In this document: piece by piece, positions 1 to 10,506 of the stretch
Numbering within the stretch: the first letter of the stretch is position 1
How the letters are laid out: each line of letters starts with the position of its first letter
Assembly: GCA_009761415.1 (NCBI GenBank)
Contig: QUOL01000008.1
Coordinates: 992,001-1,056,000, forward strand
Direction of reading: 5' to 3'
Length of the DNA: 64,000 nt
Origin: Sarcomyxa edulis
Lineage: Eukaryota > Basidiomycota > Agaricomycetes > Agaricales > Mycenaceae
Program-made: the position numbers and the translations under genes
Notes under the pieces: generated by a model
The model's database searches: none
What the model was told of the DNA's origin: nothing
The model's input: the letters and a program-made list of their open reading frames with translations, nothing else

Positions 1-620
1 AGACGCGTAAGAGGCAAAGGGCAAGTGAAACGGGGGGAAGAGGAAAGTGGAAACGCGTACAAGGCAACGGGCAAGCGAAAAGGGGAAAAGGGAACGCGTA
101 AAAGATAAAGGCAGAGGGCAGAGAGGAAAGCGAAGACGCGCAACGCGCGTAAAATGCAAAAAAGCAAGTGAGAACACCTAGAAGATGAAGGGCAAGCGAA
201 CAGAGGGAAAGTGGGTAGCGAGAAGAGTAGACAGGAAATCGAAACCACATAGAATGCGAACGGCACCCAACGCGCGTAAAAGGCGACGGGCAAGTAAAGA
301 CGCGTGAAATGTAGCGAAAGGCAAGTGAAGACGCGTGAAAAACAAAAGCCACCCAACGCGAGTACAAGGCAAAGACCACCACGCGTCAAAGGCAAAAAAC
401 ACCCAACGCGCGTACAAGGCAAACGATACCCAACGCGCGTACTAGGCAACGAACAATTGAAAACGCGCGTAAGGCGACGGGCAAGCGAAAATCGACACAC
501 GTACAAGGCAAAGGGCAAGTGAAAAGAGTAAACCGAAAAGAGTAGAGATGAAAAGCGAAAAGCAAAAACGAGGGAAGATCGAAGTCACTCGAGTGAAAAC
601 GCGTAGACGCCACCCATCCC
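1..620. repeat. Degenerate ACGCGT-containing minisatellite
   Basis: A purine-rich array of imperfect units built on an ACGCGT(a/g)-AGGCAA-GGGCAAG-GAAA pattern fills the left edge. ACGCGT hexamers are seen at 3-8, 53-58, 94-99, 300-305, 331-336, 381-386 and 599-604, with further ACGCGCGT variants between them. Unit length is irregular (about 25-35 bases) and units are interrupted by shorter derivatives. Open frames through it are repeat translations and not genes. It is probably longer than shown because it meets the window edge. Confidence 0.85.
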
Positions 621-2570
621 AACCCAACCCACCCAAAACCAAATCAAAACTCGAAAGACTCGAAGAACTCACAGTAGACCTAACAACATCACCCATCCCC
701 CACCCCCCCTCTATATCCGCAATATCCGCACCAGAAACGACATGAACCTGATACCCATAATCCCGCTGCATATCCCCCAGGACTTTGAGTAGCGCTTCGT
801 GGTCTGTTTTGCGGAGTTTGCCTCCCTGTCTTGTTCCTTGGCTTCCTTTACCACCTTTACCACCCCCTGCACCGACACCCACGCCTCCTGCGCCTGCACC
901 AGCACCGACACCGACACCGGAATTGGAACCAGAACCGGCACCGGACTCGGACTCGTCACCGTCGTTATCATGCACATACACAACGACCTTCCCCGCATTC
1001 TTCATCCCATTCCCTCCCTTCCCCGTCCCACGAGTGCGGTACGCATCGAAGTGAAGGGCGACGTTCCGCCGGATGGGTTCCCACCAGTATGGGGAGGTTT
1101 CCAGGTTCGAGGTGGAGGTAGTGTCTCCTCCATTCGAATTCGCGACGGTACCGTCGGAATTAGATCCAGCGACGGCAGAGTCGGAATCGAGAGGTAGAGC
1201 GAAAACCCCAACACCCCCACCAACCCCCCGATCAACAACAACAACCCTCTCCAAAACATACGGAACCTCCATCCCCATATAATCCTCCCAATCCTCCTTG
1301 TACATATGTCCGCCGAGAGTTGGGAAGGCGATTTTTAGTAGGGGTGCGGGGAGGCCTGTTGGTGATCTTTTCCTCATTCTCCTTCTCCTTCTACTCCCGG
1401 GTTGTCCTGATACTTCGTTTTCGGAGGAATCTGATAAGGGTGGAAGAGATAGGGAAAGCTCGGACTCGTCGAGAGGTGGTTCAGCGAAAGTAGGAACATA
1501 AGGGAAGATAACCCGACGCGGGGGAGGGAGGGAGGTTTCCCCCGAAGAGGTGATGTGGGGGTCTAGGGATGTGTAGGTGCGCCAGAGGGATGGGAGGGTT
1601 GTTGGGTCTGGATGGGGGGAGGGGGGGTTAGTGGTGGTTTTTGAGGATGTAGAGAGGGGGAGGGGAGGGGAAGGGGGAAAGAAGAGGGATAAGGGACAGG
1701 GACAGGGACAGGGAAGGGAGGGAGAGGGGAAGGGGGAGAGTGAGGGAGAAGGGAGGTGGGAGGGGAAGGGAAGGAACAGGGAAAGAACAGGGAAGGAGAC
1801 TCACGTGGTTCTGCGTCCGTGGATATCCACGTTACACCTTGAATTCTACGAAACATATATCAATATACTGCGTTATCTCTAAAAAGCTGGCAACACGTAC
1901 TTTCCACCATACTGTCCCAGCCCAGACCGTGCAAGGCTGCTAGAAAGGATCTTCCACTCGCGGTCGGGTTTTGATACGATGGATGAGATGGAAGGGAATG
2001 CGGTGGGTGTGTCTGTGACTATGTATACTGTCCCGTTGAATAGGATGACGTTGTCCAGGATCGTGTGTCCTGCGAAACGGTAAGTTGTAAGTGATACTCG
2101 GAGTGAGATGGCAATGGCATACCTGGGACGTGTTTAACTAGAGTGGTAACAGGCATCTCATCACCCCACCAATCAATCACATCATCCGCCGTCGACTCCC
2201 CAAACGCCCTCCCACCACCCTCCCCCTCCTCCGCATCCCTCCCAGCCCAAATCGCGCCATACCTCCCCATCCCCTTCCCCTGCTTCCTCTCCCCCCCATC
2301 CCCAGCCACCTCCCCCTCATCCCACGCCCACTCCCCAAAAACCACATCCTCAAGTCGATCCCTCCATCCCAGCGGTCTTCGTCCGTCTTTATCGAACGTA
2401 GACGTCCCGCGGGTAAGACCTAGTTTATTGAGAACGGCGCCTTCTGATGCTAGTGGGTCGAGGCCTACGATGCGGAGGGATGAGTCGAGGTTGTATGAGA
2501 GGATGAATATTGTGAGAGAGGATATGGCGAGGGTTAGTTCTCGTCTTGTTGGAGATGCGGTCCACCTCAT
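442..2570 (-). CDS. GT61-type (DUF563) glycosyltransferase, apparently 3'-truncated
   Basis: This looks like a fungal GT61/DUF563 glycosyltransferase, a Golgi-type type II membrane enzyme. Exon 1 (2570-2123) starts MRWTASPTRR and has a hydrophobic anchor near residues 12-30. Phase-consistent splicing leads to exon 2 (from 2069) with TILDNVILFNGTVYIVTDT, then a small exon around 1806-1850 with GVTWISTDAEP. A long exon upstream of about 1560 carries the family's late segment: KVVVYVHD, then a glycine-rich insertion, then LRKTDHEALLKVL and YGYQVHVVSGADI. The usual donor-site segment after this (a GVHGNGLT-like motif) is not found. Instead the frame runs into the ACGCGT minisatellite and stops at 442, so the true end is unknown. 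Family assignment is good; activity is doubtful. Divergent from ATP10. Confidence 0.7.
1640..1800. repeat. Polypurine/polypyrimidine tract in the GT61 gene
   Basis: About 160 bases are nearly all purine on the + strand (runs of GGGGA, GGGAAGG and three GGGACA units near 1695-1712). On the transcribed (-) strand of the GT61 gene this is one very long pyrimidine stretch. It lies in the intron between the small GVTWIS exon and the following long exon. Confidence 0.7.
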
Positions 2571-2710
2571 GGCGCTGTAACTTGAAGGAGTTGTGACCGG
2601 TGTGACGCATAACGAGCTTGGATGGGTGTCTTCTGAAAGTAACAGATGTAAACAACTCCCTTCACCACCACCACCACCACCACCACGGCTAACCGGTATC
2701 GTTTTCCCGG
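2571..2710. promoter_or_regulatory. Divergent promoter GT61 / ATP10, with (CAC)8
   Basis: The 140 bases separate the ATG of the GT61-like gene (2570, - strand) from the first ATG of ATP10 (2711, + strand), so both promoters must share or overlap this space. It contains a (CAC)8 microsatellite at 2663-2686. I see no clear TATA box. Confidence 0.5.
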
Positions 2711-3899
2711 ATGACTATGTTCCAATCGCATCGATTCAGATCTCTCATATCAACACACGCTATATCCAAGTATTCCACCGCAGCAAAGTCAACCCCATCT
2801 CTGGCCCAGATACCCACGCCACAACCACCACCACCACCAGCCACAGATGCAGATGCTACTGGCACTCCATCCGAATCGGCGACGGAAGAATCACCGTTAC
2901 CATTCCTCGACAGACCCCTCGGCATACCCAACCGTCCATCCAAACATGACAAGATAACAAAACGCACAGAACGCATGATAGAGCTGCTTACAGACCAGGA
3001 GGCTATTATGGAGCAGAGACGCATGTTGTTCGTACATCCCACCCCACCCTACCAGTCCAATTCTTCGTAGTCTCACTAACAATGATGCGTACGTATGTGT
3101 GTAGACTGAAACAAGCACAAAAACCATACTTCCAAGACATGCTCGATGCAGGAACGAAACACGGTGGAAAGACGTGGATCGCTCCGAAGGTTTTGATTCG
3201 GGAGGACGTGAGTCCGTCCCATCTACACATATACACGTCGCAGGGCTTGTATTAGAGAGAGACTGGTACTGACGTTCAGTAGAAAGCACTCTACCTACCA
3301 ACCCTATACGGTAAAACACTAGATACCAACATCAAGAAAAACACCACTGCGATGTGTGAGGGTCGGATAACCGTACTCGCTATGTTGGGTACGAAGATAT
3401 CCGAGGTGCGTCCCAGTTCCTTCCTCCATCGCACGTACATTTAGCACACACTTACTTATTCGTACGCCGGCAGTTCCAAACAAAAACCTACACAACCCCC
3501 ACCCACACACACTTCCACACCCACCCCCTCTACCAACACATCCAAATAAACCTCCAAGAAAACCTCCTCAAAGCCTTCCTCGTCAACCTCTTCTCCACCA
3601 ACCTCCGTTCAACCGTCCCCCCCGCCCTTCACCCAACGTACCTCGTATCAAACCAGAACCTCGACTACGTAAGGGAGGCGATGGGGATGAGCAATAGGAT
3701 GGTGGGGTATGTGTTTCTTGTGGATGAGGCGGGGAGGATTAGGTGGGCGGCGTGTGGGGATGCGGTGCGGGAGGAGGTTGGGGCGTTGGAGAGTTGTACG
3801 GGGGTGTTGTTGAGGAGGTTGGAGAGGGTGCTGGGGTGGGAGGGTGGCAAGGGTGACAAGGGGGGTGATCCGAAGGAGAAGGAGGGTGAGAAGGAGTAG
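2711..3899 (+). CDS. ATP10: Mitochondrial F1Fo-ATPase assembly factor ATP10
   Basis: ATP10 is an inner-membrane chaperone needed to assemble subunit 6 into the ATP synthase Fo sector. Four exons fit in phase: 2711-3027, 3105-3207, 3283-3405 and 3474-3899, giving 322 residues. A basic, serine-rich N terminus suits a mitochondrial presequence. Family hallmarks are FLDRPLGIPNRPSKHDKITK, then HGGKTWIAPKVLIRED, ITVLAMLGTKISE, LFSTNLRSTVP and VGYVFLVDEAGRIRWAACGD near the C terminus. The tail is Lys/Glu/Gly-rich. The first donor could be 3025 or 3028 (both keep phase). The start could also be the ATG at 2717. Divergent from the GT61-like gene. Confidence 0.95.
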
Positions 3900-6109
3900 G
3901 AGTAGGGACTTGGACCGACATGCAGTACTAGTAAGTCGCTTCGGCTTCGGTGGATGTCGTTCTTAACGAAGTCATCCCGTAGGTTATAGTCTACTTACCC
4001 ACATATCATATCACATTTATCTGCATTATCATATCGTGTGTGTGTGTGTGCTTCTGGCCTGTGAATTGATTCTTTCGGAATTTATTCTGCTTTTACACGC
4101 GTCTCGTATCTCAATCCATCTCGCAGTGCAACTCTTTACTCATACTCAATATTCAATACTCATACTCATTCTCATCCTCCCCAGATCCTACATCCCTACA
4201 ACACCACACGCACACGCACTCAACCCCCCGAATCAACAGTACTAGTGCGTGTCTTGTTCTTATGCTGTTAGGATTACTTGACGTGAACGGTGATACAGGA
4301 TCCATCTCTGAGGCGATACAGGATCCATCTACATCTACGCATCGCCGCTCTATACGACTCTAGGGACGGTTTATAGCAGTACTAGTGCGTGTCTTGTTCT
4401 TGTGCCGCGCTGTTAAGATTACTTGACATGAATGGTGATACAGGATCCATCTACATCTACGTATCGCCGCTCTATCATATACGAATAACAAACCGTTTCG
4501 GAATCGGTATCGGGCCTGTGCAGTGCGCACTAATCCCAATTCTAATCATTTCAGAACCCAAATATTCTGCTTCTGAATTTACACGCGTGACGCGTCTCGT
4601 TTCTTATAGCTAATCGTCCCCAACACACCCAATCACCCCGCCTATCAATCCACACACACTCTCTCTCTCACTCTTCACATGCACCACACTCTCTCTCACT
4701 CTTCACATGCACACCCGCCGCATTCGCTTTCGCTGGTACGTGCTCGTGTCTATGCAGTAAGTCGCTGTACCGTCTCCTTCTCCTTCCGCTGTATGTTAAC
4801 GAAGTTATCCTGCAGGTTATAGTCTATCTGTCTACATATCATATCTATCTGCATTAACATATCCATCCAAGCGTCGTTGTGTGCGTGTGCGTGTGTACTT
4901 CGTGGCTGCCGCCTGTGAACTAATCCTTCCAGAATTGATTCTTTCATCTCGCATCTCTCTCATCTCTTTCCCTCTCGCATCTCGCATTCACTCAAACTCA
5001 AACTCACTACACACTCTCGTTCTTTCCAGATACAACGTAACACCACCCACCCACCCACGCACCTCAACCCCGAACTCGAACCTCCCTTTCAAGAACATCA
5101 ACAGCCTCCACCATCTCCCCCAGCGTAGCGTCTCGAAGCGCCAATTCCATAATTTCGCGTTGGGCCTGCCATTACCACCGCCAGTCTCACCCTCCCCACT
5201 AGTCTCTGCCATACCACTACTCATCCCGCACCACCATTTTCGCCGATTTCGTCATCTCCCTGCCCACTGATTTTGCCGGTTTCGACATCCTCACCACCCA
5301 ACGCTTTCGCCGGTACGTGGTCGTGGTATAGGCTTTGTGCTACGATGAGTACAGTACTTCGTCGGGTTCGTTCCCTGGAGCTCGTCTTTCTCGTGTTCAG
5401 AAGCGCGTCTTTCGCCGTGTTCGTACCCAGAGGCCGGTCTTTCCCCACTTTCAGTTGTGTGAGCGTTCAGGAGCGTTTAGAAACGCAGTCATCTTTTGTC
5501 CTATCCAGCGCAGATTCATCCTTCCCCGCATGCAGAAGCTCGTCCCTCGACGCGTCCAAAAACACACGTTCACTCCGAATACACTAATAGTACTCCAGAG
5601 CCGCTCTATACGAATCCGACTCCGAGTGCGTGTCTTGTGCTTGTGCTTGTGATGTTAGGATTAACGTGAACGGTGATACTTAGGGTTGATGTGAATGTGA
5701 ATGGTGAGCTGGTAGAATCAAAAGGTGAATGGTGATACAGGATTCTTCTATTTTCACGCATCCCCGCTCCATACGAATATCAATCCGCTTCGGAATCGGA
5801 ATCGGGCCTGTGCACTGATTCTAATCCCAATTCTTTCAGAACCCAAATATTCTGCCGTTCAATTTACACGCGTGAGTCTCGTCTCGTTTACTATAGCCTA
5901 CTAGTAAGCTATCGACTCATCTGAGTCCCGTTTCGCGTTGTCTCATCCCGTCACGCATCTCATATCTCTCTCTCGTATCTCGTTGCGAATTACTCAAGAC
6001 TCAAGACTCATTCTCGTTAAAACTCAATACTCATTCTCATTCTTCCCAGATCCTACATCGTGAGCATTCATTCTCCCTAGATCCTGTCCTACAACGTTGG
6101 CCCCAAACA
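3900..6109. repeat. Array of decayed tandem copies of the HAD gene 3' region and its flank
   Basis: No intact gene lies here. The stretch holds repeated, diverged pieces of the 3' end of the HAD gene plus its 3' flank. The phrase gtgcgtgtcttgt...gttaggatta...gtgaa.ggtgat appears near 4246, 4386 and 5625 and matches the live gene near 6524. The phrase ggtacgtg.tcgtg appears near 4737 and 5313 and matches 6396. A flank module (aacgaagt.atcc.gcaggttatagtcta...catatcatat) occurs near 3974 and 4799. Modules of aactcaatactcattctc...ccagatcctac occur near 4145-4190 and 6015-6055. A (GT)n run sits at 4036-4050. Confidence 0.75.
5070..5690 (-). pseudogene. Decayed partial copy of the HAD hydrolase gene (3' part)
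   Basis: This is the best preserved copy in the array. On the - strand it still reads AQSLYHDHVPAKALG near 5360-5300 and KLWNWRFETL near 5165-5130. These match AQSLYHDHVPANKLG and KLWNWRFETL of the intact gene at 6110-7270. The copy runs from the region encoding the DTHCYKPSPE segment to the gene's last codons. It is broken by frameshifts and unrelated insertions, and it lacks the 5' half (no FDVYGTL motif). It also lacks the Gly-Thr-rich insertion found in the live gene. Same strand as the source gene. Confidence 0.75.
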
Positions 6110-7270
6110 TTACCCTCCCCGAACCTCCCTCTCAACAGCCTCCGCCATCTCACCTAGCGTCTCGAAGCGCCAATTCCATAATTTCCCGTTGGCCCTTCCA
6201 TTACCACTCTCCCCAATACCACGACCCTCGCCACCATCACCAGTCTTCCCCGTACCACCAATCTCACCCGTACCAATTTCACCCGTATCACCCGTACCAC
6301 CAATTTCGCCACCCTGCGCACTCTCACCATCGACCATCCCCAACACACCCCCCCTCCTATCAATCCACACACTCTTCACCCCCAGCTTATTCGCCGGTAC
6401 GTGGTCGTGATACAGGCTTTGAGCTACCACCAGCACTTCATCCTTCGTCGTATTCAAAAGCGCAGGTTCGCTCTGGATACACTCCAAAGCCGCTTTATAC
6501 GACTCCGGGGAGGGTTTATAGCAGTGCGTGTCTTGTGCTGTTAGGATTAACGTGAATGGTGATTTTGCGGGTGGGGACGACGGTGTGGATGTATCTCCAG
6601 ACGACGACATAGCTGCGCCAACTCCTCTCTGAGGGAACCAATACTTATACGGGTTCGGGTCCGGATACGCGTAGAACCCCATCTCCCTCTCCCTCTCACT
6701 CGCATCGAGAGAGGACAGTTTAGCGTGTGTGTATCCGAAAGAAGTGTGATCGACGTTGGATAAGACGACGAGTTTGAAGTGTCGGGAGAGGGTTTGGAGG
6801 GCTGCGAATGTGTCTGGGAAGAGGGGCCAGTGTTTGATGGAGGTGCCGAATGTTGTGTGGGGGGAGGGGGATTCTGGGGGTGTATCTGAGGACGGTAGCG
6901 TGTCCGATGCACCACCACGAAGTCTCCCCTCGAGCACCTCATGCACCTTCGCTAAAATCTCCCAGTAGAGCATCTCAGGATATTGAACCTGAAGATCTTT
7001 CTCTATCGACTCTACGGTCTGAAGCGCTTCTTTGCGGGTCCATTCTCGAGAGGCTGGGTAGCGGGAGAGGAGGGGTTGGAGGGCGGTGTAGATGCCTGAT
7101 TCCCAGTCCTAGCGTGCGTAGTAAGGAAATGGAATGGGCCGTAGATCAGATCAGATAAGATGCATGTGGTATAGTATGGTACGGTAGGTACTCACGACGA
7201 GGGTCCCGTAAACGTCGAATATGATGACTTTGTGGGATGTTAGCTTTGGGTTCTCAGTGACCGAGGCCAT
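6110..7270 (-). CDS. HAD-superfamily hydrolase (haloacid dehalogenase type II-like)
   Basis: Two exons, 7270-7196 and 7108-6110, give 357 residues. The first exon ends in the nucleophile motif HKVIIFDVYGTLV (HAD motif I). Exon 2 opens DWESGIYTALQPLLSRYP, the cap region typical of L-2-haloacid dehalogenase-like proteins. Motif II is LVVLSNVDH, motif III is CYKPSPESYKAAL (the lysine), and motif IV is VLVVAQSLYHDH. The C terminus carries a low-complexity GEIGGTG/TGEIG insertion (about 6230-6320) before the closing KLWNWRFETLGEMAEAV. Substrate is unknown; fungal members are usually annotated as haloacid dehalogenase-like only by fold. Decayed copies of its 3' part lie just downstream in the transcription direction. 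Confidence 0.9.
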
Positions 7271-7763
7271 GTTACTCGTCGTTGGTATCGGTATGTTTGG
7301 GATGGTACGATGGTCAGTAGGTTATGCGTGTAAGACCTTTATCGGGAATCTTTATAGCGACGATACGCGACGATACGCGTACTTGCGGTTCCGTCGAACG
7401 AGTTGACTCAAAGATATAGACCTTGGCACGGTTGTGTCGAATGACTCAGATATGGAATTCGATAACAATTTAAACACATGTGTACTTCTGATATCGGCTT
7501 GCTTCTGATCAGACAAATGGCAGCAAATAATACTGTGAGATACAATACGTATACGCAGAATCCAGGAAATATCTAATGTACATGTACATGCATGGAATAC
7601 ATAACATATGTACTTGTTTCTTTTATAAGCTTATAACGAGTCCGTTCGCAGCGTCAACGTCGGCGGTAGTTTGGATGAAAAGCCAGAGCCAAACACCATT
7701 CGCTTCCGGCCATCTCCAAATCAATTTCCAATTTCCATTCTCAGCTACATCCGCGCCTGGCCC
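7271..7763. other. Intergenic, between HAD gene start and DUF6593-like gene end
   Basis: About 490 bases, AT-richer than the flanking genes, serve as the upstream region of the HAD gene and the 3' region of the DUF6593-like gene. I see no gene. A palindromic tacatgtaca run lies near 7577. Confidence 0.5.
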
Positions 7764-8481
7764 TCACGCATCTCCATGCCGTCCCAACGCCAACGCTCCC
7801 AACACTTTCTGCACCGTAGACGGATGAGGATGGCGTAATTGCTGTTCTAGAATGAGCACCAGGATCAGGAACGCTCGTGTATTCGAGTCTGAACTGGAAC
7901 TGGGATTGAAGCGTAGGACTGCGGGTTTTTTGTCGTGGTAGGTGATGAATTCGACTGTGGGTGTGGGGTTTTTGACTGAGTCGGGGCCTTCGACTGCGGA
8001 TGCCTGTGGGATAGACGGAGGGGGAGTCAGAAGATCTGGGTGGAGGATGGATTCGCGCGTGCATGCGTACCTTCCAGGTCTTGGAATGACTGTCGTATTC
8101 TACACTATATCCCGTCGAGTTAGGATCCCAGCGCCAGATATTCCCTTTCAATCTATGATGGCAAACATAAGCATAAGTCCCACATCACTCAACTTATCCT
8201 GCGCAAAGCCAAGAAAAACGAAACGGCACTTACGCACGAAGATCATCCACACGTTTCTTCACCCCATTAACCTCCACCGTCCGTTCTCTCCACTGAATCA
8301 ACCCCAAAACATTCGGGACACCCGACTCGTTGATGCTGCTCAGAGCGGTACTCTCGATCTCATGATGATGTCCGTGGACGTTGATGGTACCGAGGGTGTA
8401 GAGGATCTTGTTATCATCCCGAGATCGGATATTGGCGTTTAGGTATTGGTTTTCGCGGTCGAAGATGGCTTCTTGGGACAT
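7764..8481 (-). CDS. DUF6593-like protein
   Basis: Three exons fit exactly in phase: 8481-8234, 8152-8071 and 8003-7764, giving 189 residues. The protein reads MSQEAIFDRENQYLN..., then TLGTINVHGHHHEIES, LGLIQWRERTVEVNG, LKGNIWRWDPNSTGYSVEY, VEFITYHDKKPAVLRF and a hydrophobic strand AFLILVLILEQQLRHP before a short tail. The pattern (early strands, an internal V..I.W.... segment, a GNIWRW turn and a late hydrophobic strand followed by basic residues) resembles the basidiomycete DUF6593 family. That family has a tubby-like beta-barrel appearance and no established function. No signal peptide or membrane helix is evident. Family call is moderate; the gene model is strong. Confidence 0.7.
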
Positions 8482-8803
8482 TGTTATTGTTGGTGTGAGT
8501 GATTTGGGCGGGTGGGTGTTGTGGGGGTAGTGGGGAAGGAAGTGTAGCTCCGATGCGGGGTGCTTAAGTATAAGTGCGGGGCATCCATGACGGAACCACC
8601 CGAAGACGTGATCACAGGGTATCGAGTCGGGGTAAAGCAGGAAAGCTAGATCGGTCAGTGTGTGTGCGTATGTGCCACGATCTCTCTCTATCCCATCAGA
8701 TTAGATCCAAGGAGATGTGTAACAACTTACAACACAAAAATCGACAATTCTAGATTCAAGACCCGGATGACAACGTTCGTCAAATGTTATAGGTGAAGCT
8801 TAG
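8482..8803. other. Intergenic spacer
   Basis: About 320 bases between the 3' end of the MBA1-like gene and the start of the DUF6593-like gene, both on the - strand. It should hold the DUF6593-like promoter. No further gene or clear motif is seen. Confidence 0.5.
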
Positions 8804-10146
8804 TTACAAGGCAATGGTAGGAGCCTTGCCAGGCATCTCGTAGAACTGAGCTCGGAACTTCCACGGTTCATCGTACCACATCCTCTTCTCTATCTCGATG
8901 AACTCCGTGACCCTCATAGGCTCCGCGCTGATAGTACCATCAGCTTTCTTCGTGGCACCAGGTGGAATTGGGTGCACGGCATCACCGTTTTCGTCGTATA
9001 GCTCTAGACTCTGCGCAGCATAAGGATAAGAACAAGGAATAGAGCGAGGTCATGTCAGCGATGAGACACAAACGACAACCGTCTCAGGGTAGCACGTACC
9101 TGCATAGTATCAAAACGGACCAACACCTGTGCGTACATCCTATTCCCAATTTTCGGTGGTGTGGGATTATGATACAGCTCGCCGGCTCTAATCGACATGA
9201 TGCGTACAGGCGTCACCTCGCTGTGGAATCTCCAAATCTTAGTCAGTCCAGGATGCGAGCGTAGCAATTTGACCCTGGTATCGTAGAATTTCCCAGTTGT
9301 GACATCGCGGAGGGCACGTATGTCGCGTCTGCCAGGAAAATCATTCAGATACCCGATCCCTATGGATCAACGATAAAGGAGATAATGGGACTTACGTGCA
9401 AGCAGCATTGTTCAAGTCTTTATAACGATCCAGAACGTGTGCGCGGAAAGGCGCTAGGCAGGCTTTTGGGTTGACGGAATGGGTTTGGAGAGAGTAGAAC
9501 GGCCATTTCAGATACTTCTGCGTCCATGTCGGGAATGAAGAGTCGAAGCCTGGGACAGCGTTGTTGGCGAGTAGGAGGAAGACGCTAACATGCGTTGGAG
9601 CGGTGGGTAAGCAGGGGTTACGCTCGGTGGGGGAATGACGAGTCTAGAAAGTACCTCCATGTATTCTTGAGTTTGTTACGCTGATTCTGGACCCATTGAT
9701 CGACCATGGCGCGATAACTTGGATACCGTCTGTGGTACTTCAAGTGGGTCGAGTAAGGTATCTCCAAGTCTTTGCTTGGTGGGGTTCAGATGATTAGTCG
9801 AACGAAACGAACAAGTAGAAAACAATACGGAAATAGAGAAAAGAAAGAGAGACACACCAAATAACTCAAGCCCCTGCCCGAACATATCAACATGAGGAAG
9901 AGATCTCTGAGCACGCATCAACTGATCCAGTTGTTCCACTGGCGTCAAGGCTGCTTTTCTCGATAGTTCATCGGCCTGACCGATGGCATTGATGTTTTCT
10001 CGTCTTTTGATGGGGACGGGGGCACGTTTGGGTCGCGCACTGGCGTAATGACGCGTGTGAGCGCGTTGGAGGATAGACGACCCCTCGACACGGAGTGAAG
10101 GGATGTGTGTTAGTAGATGTCGAGAGGCCATGTGTAGGCCAGCCAT
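8804..10146 (-). CDS. MBA1: Mitochondrial ribosome receptor, MBA1/MRPL45-like (Tim44-like domain)
   Basis: Five exons fit in phase (10146-9858, 9769-9655, 9584-9396, 9328-9100, 9010-8804), giving 342 residues from the ATG at 10146. A start at 10131 (MASRHLL) is also possible. The N terminus is rich in Arg/Ser/Ala (a probable mitochondrial presequence). The middle holds YPSYRAMVDQWVQNQ, then CLAPFRAHVLDRYKDLNNA and DIRALRDVTTGKFYDTR. The C-terminal half resembles the Tim44-like/NTF2-like fold (PVRIMSIRAGE, GNRMYAQVLVRFDTMQ, EPWKFRAQFYEMPGKAPTIAL). Mba1 and MRPL45 tether the mitoribosome to the inner membrane for co-translational insertion. Divergent from MIX17. Confidence 0.8.
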
Positions 10147-10506
10147 GGCGGTTGAAACGAAAGAGAGAATATGTCTCGAACTCTTTTCCTGGATTTGCGT
10201 CGAATTTGTCCGGATCCGACTAATTTGGTACAGATTCAACGTCAGGCCACGACTGCCGGGTCCCCAGGCGAGATCTCTTCACGTTCTCGTATTCAGGAGT
10301 CTAGCAGGTATTCCACGATTATAATCCTCTCCTAATCTCGTCTGGATTCTACGATAATAATCGAGGCAAAGTAGAGTAGAAAAGACGTGCGTCCGATTGG
10401 CTGCTCGGCACAACCCGGGGCTCGGCATCGACTTGCGTGTCGAGTTGAAATTTCTCGAAAGTTCAAAGTCACAAGTTTGCTCTTCACCTCGATCTTCTCA
10501 TAACCT
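10147..10506. promoter_or_regulatory. Shared divergent promoter of MBA1-like and MIX17 genes
   Basis: The 360 bases separate the starts of two nuclear genes for mitochondrial proteins on opposite strands. It contains an attggctgc element (CCAAT on the - strand) near 10397-10401. I see no clear TATA box. Co-regulation is an inference from the layout. Confidence 0.5.

Noticed and set aside
178..622. Several open frames of 60-80 codons on both strands inside the left-edge array
   Set aside because: They are translations of the ACGCGT minisatellite; the same residues recur with each unit.
3900..6109. A possible transposon, because of repeated segments
   Set aside because: The repeated segments match the adjacent HAD gene and its flank. 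No terminal inverted repeats, target-site duplications or transposase/reverse transcriptase motifs are seen.
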